Part shown: in pieces, positions 63,066 to 64,000 of the stretch | How the letters are laid out: every line of letters starts with the position of its first letter | Position numbering within the stretch: position 1 is the stretch's first letter | From: Oleiphilus messinensis | GTDB taxonomy: Bacteria > Pseudomonadota > Gammaproteobacteria > Pseudomonadales > Oleiphilaceae | Length of the DNA: 64,000 bases | Assembly: GCF_002162375.1 (NCBI RefSeq) | Contig: NZ_CP021425.1 | Coordinates: forward strand, 4,171,001 to 4,235,000 | Direction of reading: 5' to 3' | Notes under the pieces: generated by a model | The model's input: the letters and a program-made list of their open reading frames with translations, nothing else | What the model was told of the DNA's origin: nothing | The model's database searches: none | Program-made: the position numbers and the translations under genes

Positions 63066-64000
63066 TCAGGCGGGATATCCGGTTATCTCACGAATCGATT
63101 GATATAGCGGTTGTAGTCGCTTATACATTTTCAAATACACTTCATTGTACAAACGCTGATAAGTGCTTGAGGCTTTGGCGCCGGGTTCAAACGTTGCTCC
63201 GATACGGGTCATTGCGTTTACAGCTTGATCGAAATCCGGATGTAAATTCATACCCACGGCGGCATCCATCGCGGCCCCGAGGCCAGATGTTTCATAGGTG
63301 TGCGGACGTCGAACCGGTAAGTCGAAAATATCAGCGGTCAGCTGCAAGGCAGCATCACTTTGCGACCCGCCTCCGGAAACGTGCAAGACCTTCATCGGGA
63401 CACCGGTACATTTTTCTATTTTTTCTTTGCCTTCCCGCAGCGCATAGGCCAGCCCTTCAAGAATTGCACGATAAATATGGGCCCGGGTATGCACATCCCC
63501 GAAACCGATTATAGACCCCTTTGCCTCCGGCCCCGGCTCTCGCGCCCCTGGCGACCAATAGGGCTGAAGCATCAACCCCATTGATCCGGGAGGCACTTCG
63601 TTGACCAGTTCATCAAACAGAATTTCGGGCTCGATTCCCCGCTCCCGAGCGATAGTTTGCTCCCTGAGGCCAAACTCCTGTTTAAACCAGCTGACCATCC
63701 AGAAGCCACGATAGATCATGATCTCCGAACAATAGGTGTTGGGTATGGCAGAGGGGTAGGACGGCATAAACCGAACCGGCTCGATATAACGGGTTGTGGT
63801 TGCATTGATGGTCGCGGTTGTGCCGTAACTCATGCAGCCGATGTCGACGCGATTACCGCCGGAACCGAGTATCTCGCATGCCTTGTCTGATCCCGCCGCA
63901 ATTACGGGTAAATTTTGTGGAATGCCGGTAAATTGAGCGGCCTCCGTCGTAATACGGCCTATTTCAGCCCCCGGCGGCACCAGTTCAGGCAGCATATCGG
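63066..64000 (-). CDS. FGGY family carbohydrate kinase, partial
   Basis: Only the C-terminal part (about 310 residues) lies in the window; the frame is open at the right edge. IAAGSDKACEILGSGGNRVD and VLHVSGGGSQSDAALQLTAD, plus the YETSGLGAAMDAAVGMNL block, are FGGY C-terminal motifs that bind ATP. It should phosphorylate a sugar or polyol such as xylulose or glycerol, but the substrate residues are in the missing half. A terminator lies 46 bases past the stop on the other strand. Confidence 0.9.
   Translation of the reverse strand, partial: DMLPELVPPGAEIGRITTEAAQFTGIPQNLPVIAAGSDKACEILGSGGNRVDIGCMSYGTTATINATTTRYIEPVRFMPSYPSAIPNTYCSEIMIYRGFWMVSWFKQEFGLREQTIARERGIEPEILFDELVNEVPPGSMGLMLQPYWSPGAREPGPEAKGSIIGFGDVHTRAHIYRAILEGLAYALREGKEKIEKCTGVPMKVLHVSGGGSQSDAALQLTADIFDLPVRRPHTYETSGLGAAMDAAVGMNLHPDFDQAVNAMTRIGATFEPGAKASSTYQRLYNEVYLKMYKRLQPLYQSIREITGYPA

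Overview
The window looks like chromosome of a marine-type, hydrocarbon-degrading gammaproteobacterium, on the order of Alcanivorax, Ketobacter or Marinobacter relatives; the genus cannot be fixed from sequence alone. The reasons are an alkB alkane hydroxylase locus with two rubredoxins, rubredoxin reductase and an AlkS/MalT-like regulator, a complete-looking oxidative purine catabolism locus, and a typical Gram-negative envelope (TonB receptor, Tsx-like channel).

Layout. (1) 1-5.1 kb is accessory DNA: a beta-class DNA methyltransferase running off the left edge, an Abi_2 abortive-infection protein, a gene cut by an IS66-family element (about 2403-4356), and small AT-rich ORFs. It ends at a 3' tRNA-like fragment followed by a strong terminator (5114-5175), which resembles an integration scar. 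(2) 5.4-17.6 kb is the most interesting region, an unusual lasso-peptide-like RiPP island. It has a 62-residue precursor with a lasso leader and a C-terminal Ser, a PqqD-type recognition protein, an asparagine-synthetase-like cyclase, two HPr-kinase-like proteins, a sugar-transfer-type ATP-grasp protein, five sulfotransferases, a TPR glycosyltransferase and a GT8-like enzyme. The usual B2 leader peptidase and ABC exporter are absent. A periplasmic binding protein and a TonB receptor follow (17.7-20.5 kb). (3) 20.5-26.9 kb holds selO, two paralogous phosphoribosyltransferases and a large tandem-PAS chemoreceptor. (4) 26.9-45.8 kb is a purine salvage and degradation locus: 8-oxoguanine deaminase, TetR/RutR-like regulator, Tsx-like porin, BMP-type nucleoside ABC transporter, xdhABC, allantoicase, uraD, uraH, allA, guaD and puuD. 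A nested-palindrome MITE lies between allA and guaD. (5) 46.3-53.9 kb holds a second chemoreceptor, an AraC regulator, an SDR, a doubly frameshifted pseudogene, a flavin-reductase-like protein, a DUF2239 gene behind a striking promoter/operator, and a MATE pump. (6) 54-59.7 kb is the alkane locus. (7) 59.9-64 kb holds a GFA-family protein, a lipoprotein, a DUF454 protein, a small membrane protein and a partial FGGY kinase.

How they work together. Purines enter through the Tsx-like channel and the ABC importer. They are deaminated (GuaD, 8-oxoguanine deaminase), oxidised to urate (Xdh), opened by PuuD, UraH and UraD, and degraded by allantoicase and AllA to glyoxylate and urea. No allantoinase is visible. 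The two chemoreceptors at the flanks may report purines. The alk genes form a self-contained n-alkane hydroxylation unit. The RiPP island would make a leader-guided peptide that is phosphorylated and possibly sulfated or glycosylated; its product cannot be predicted.
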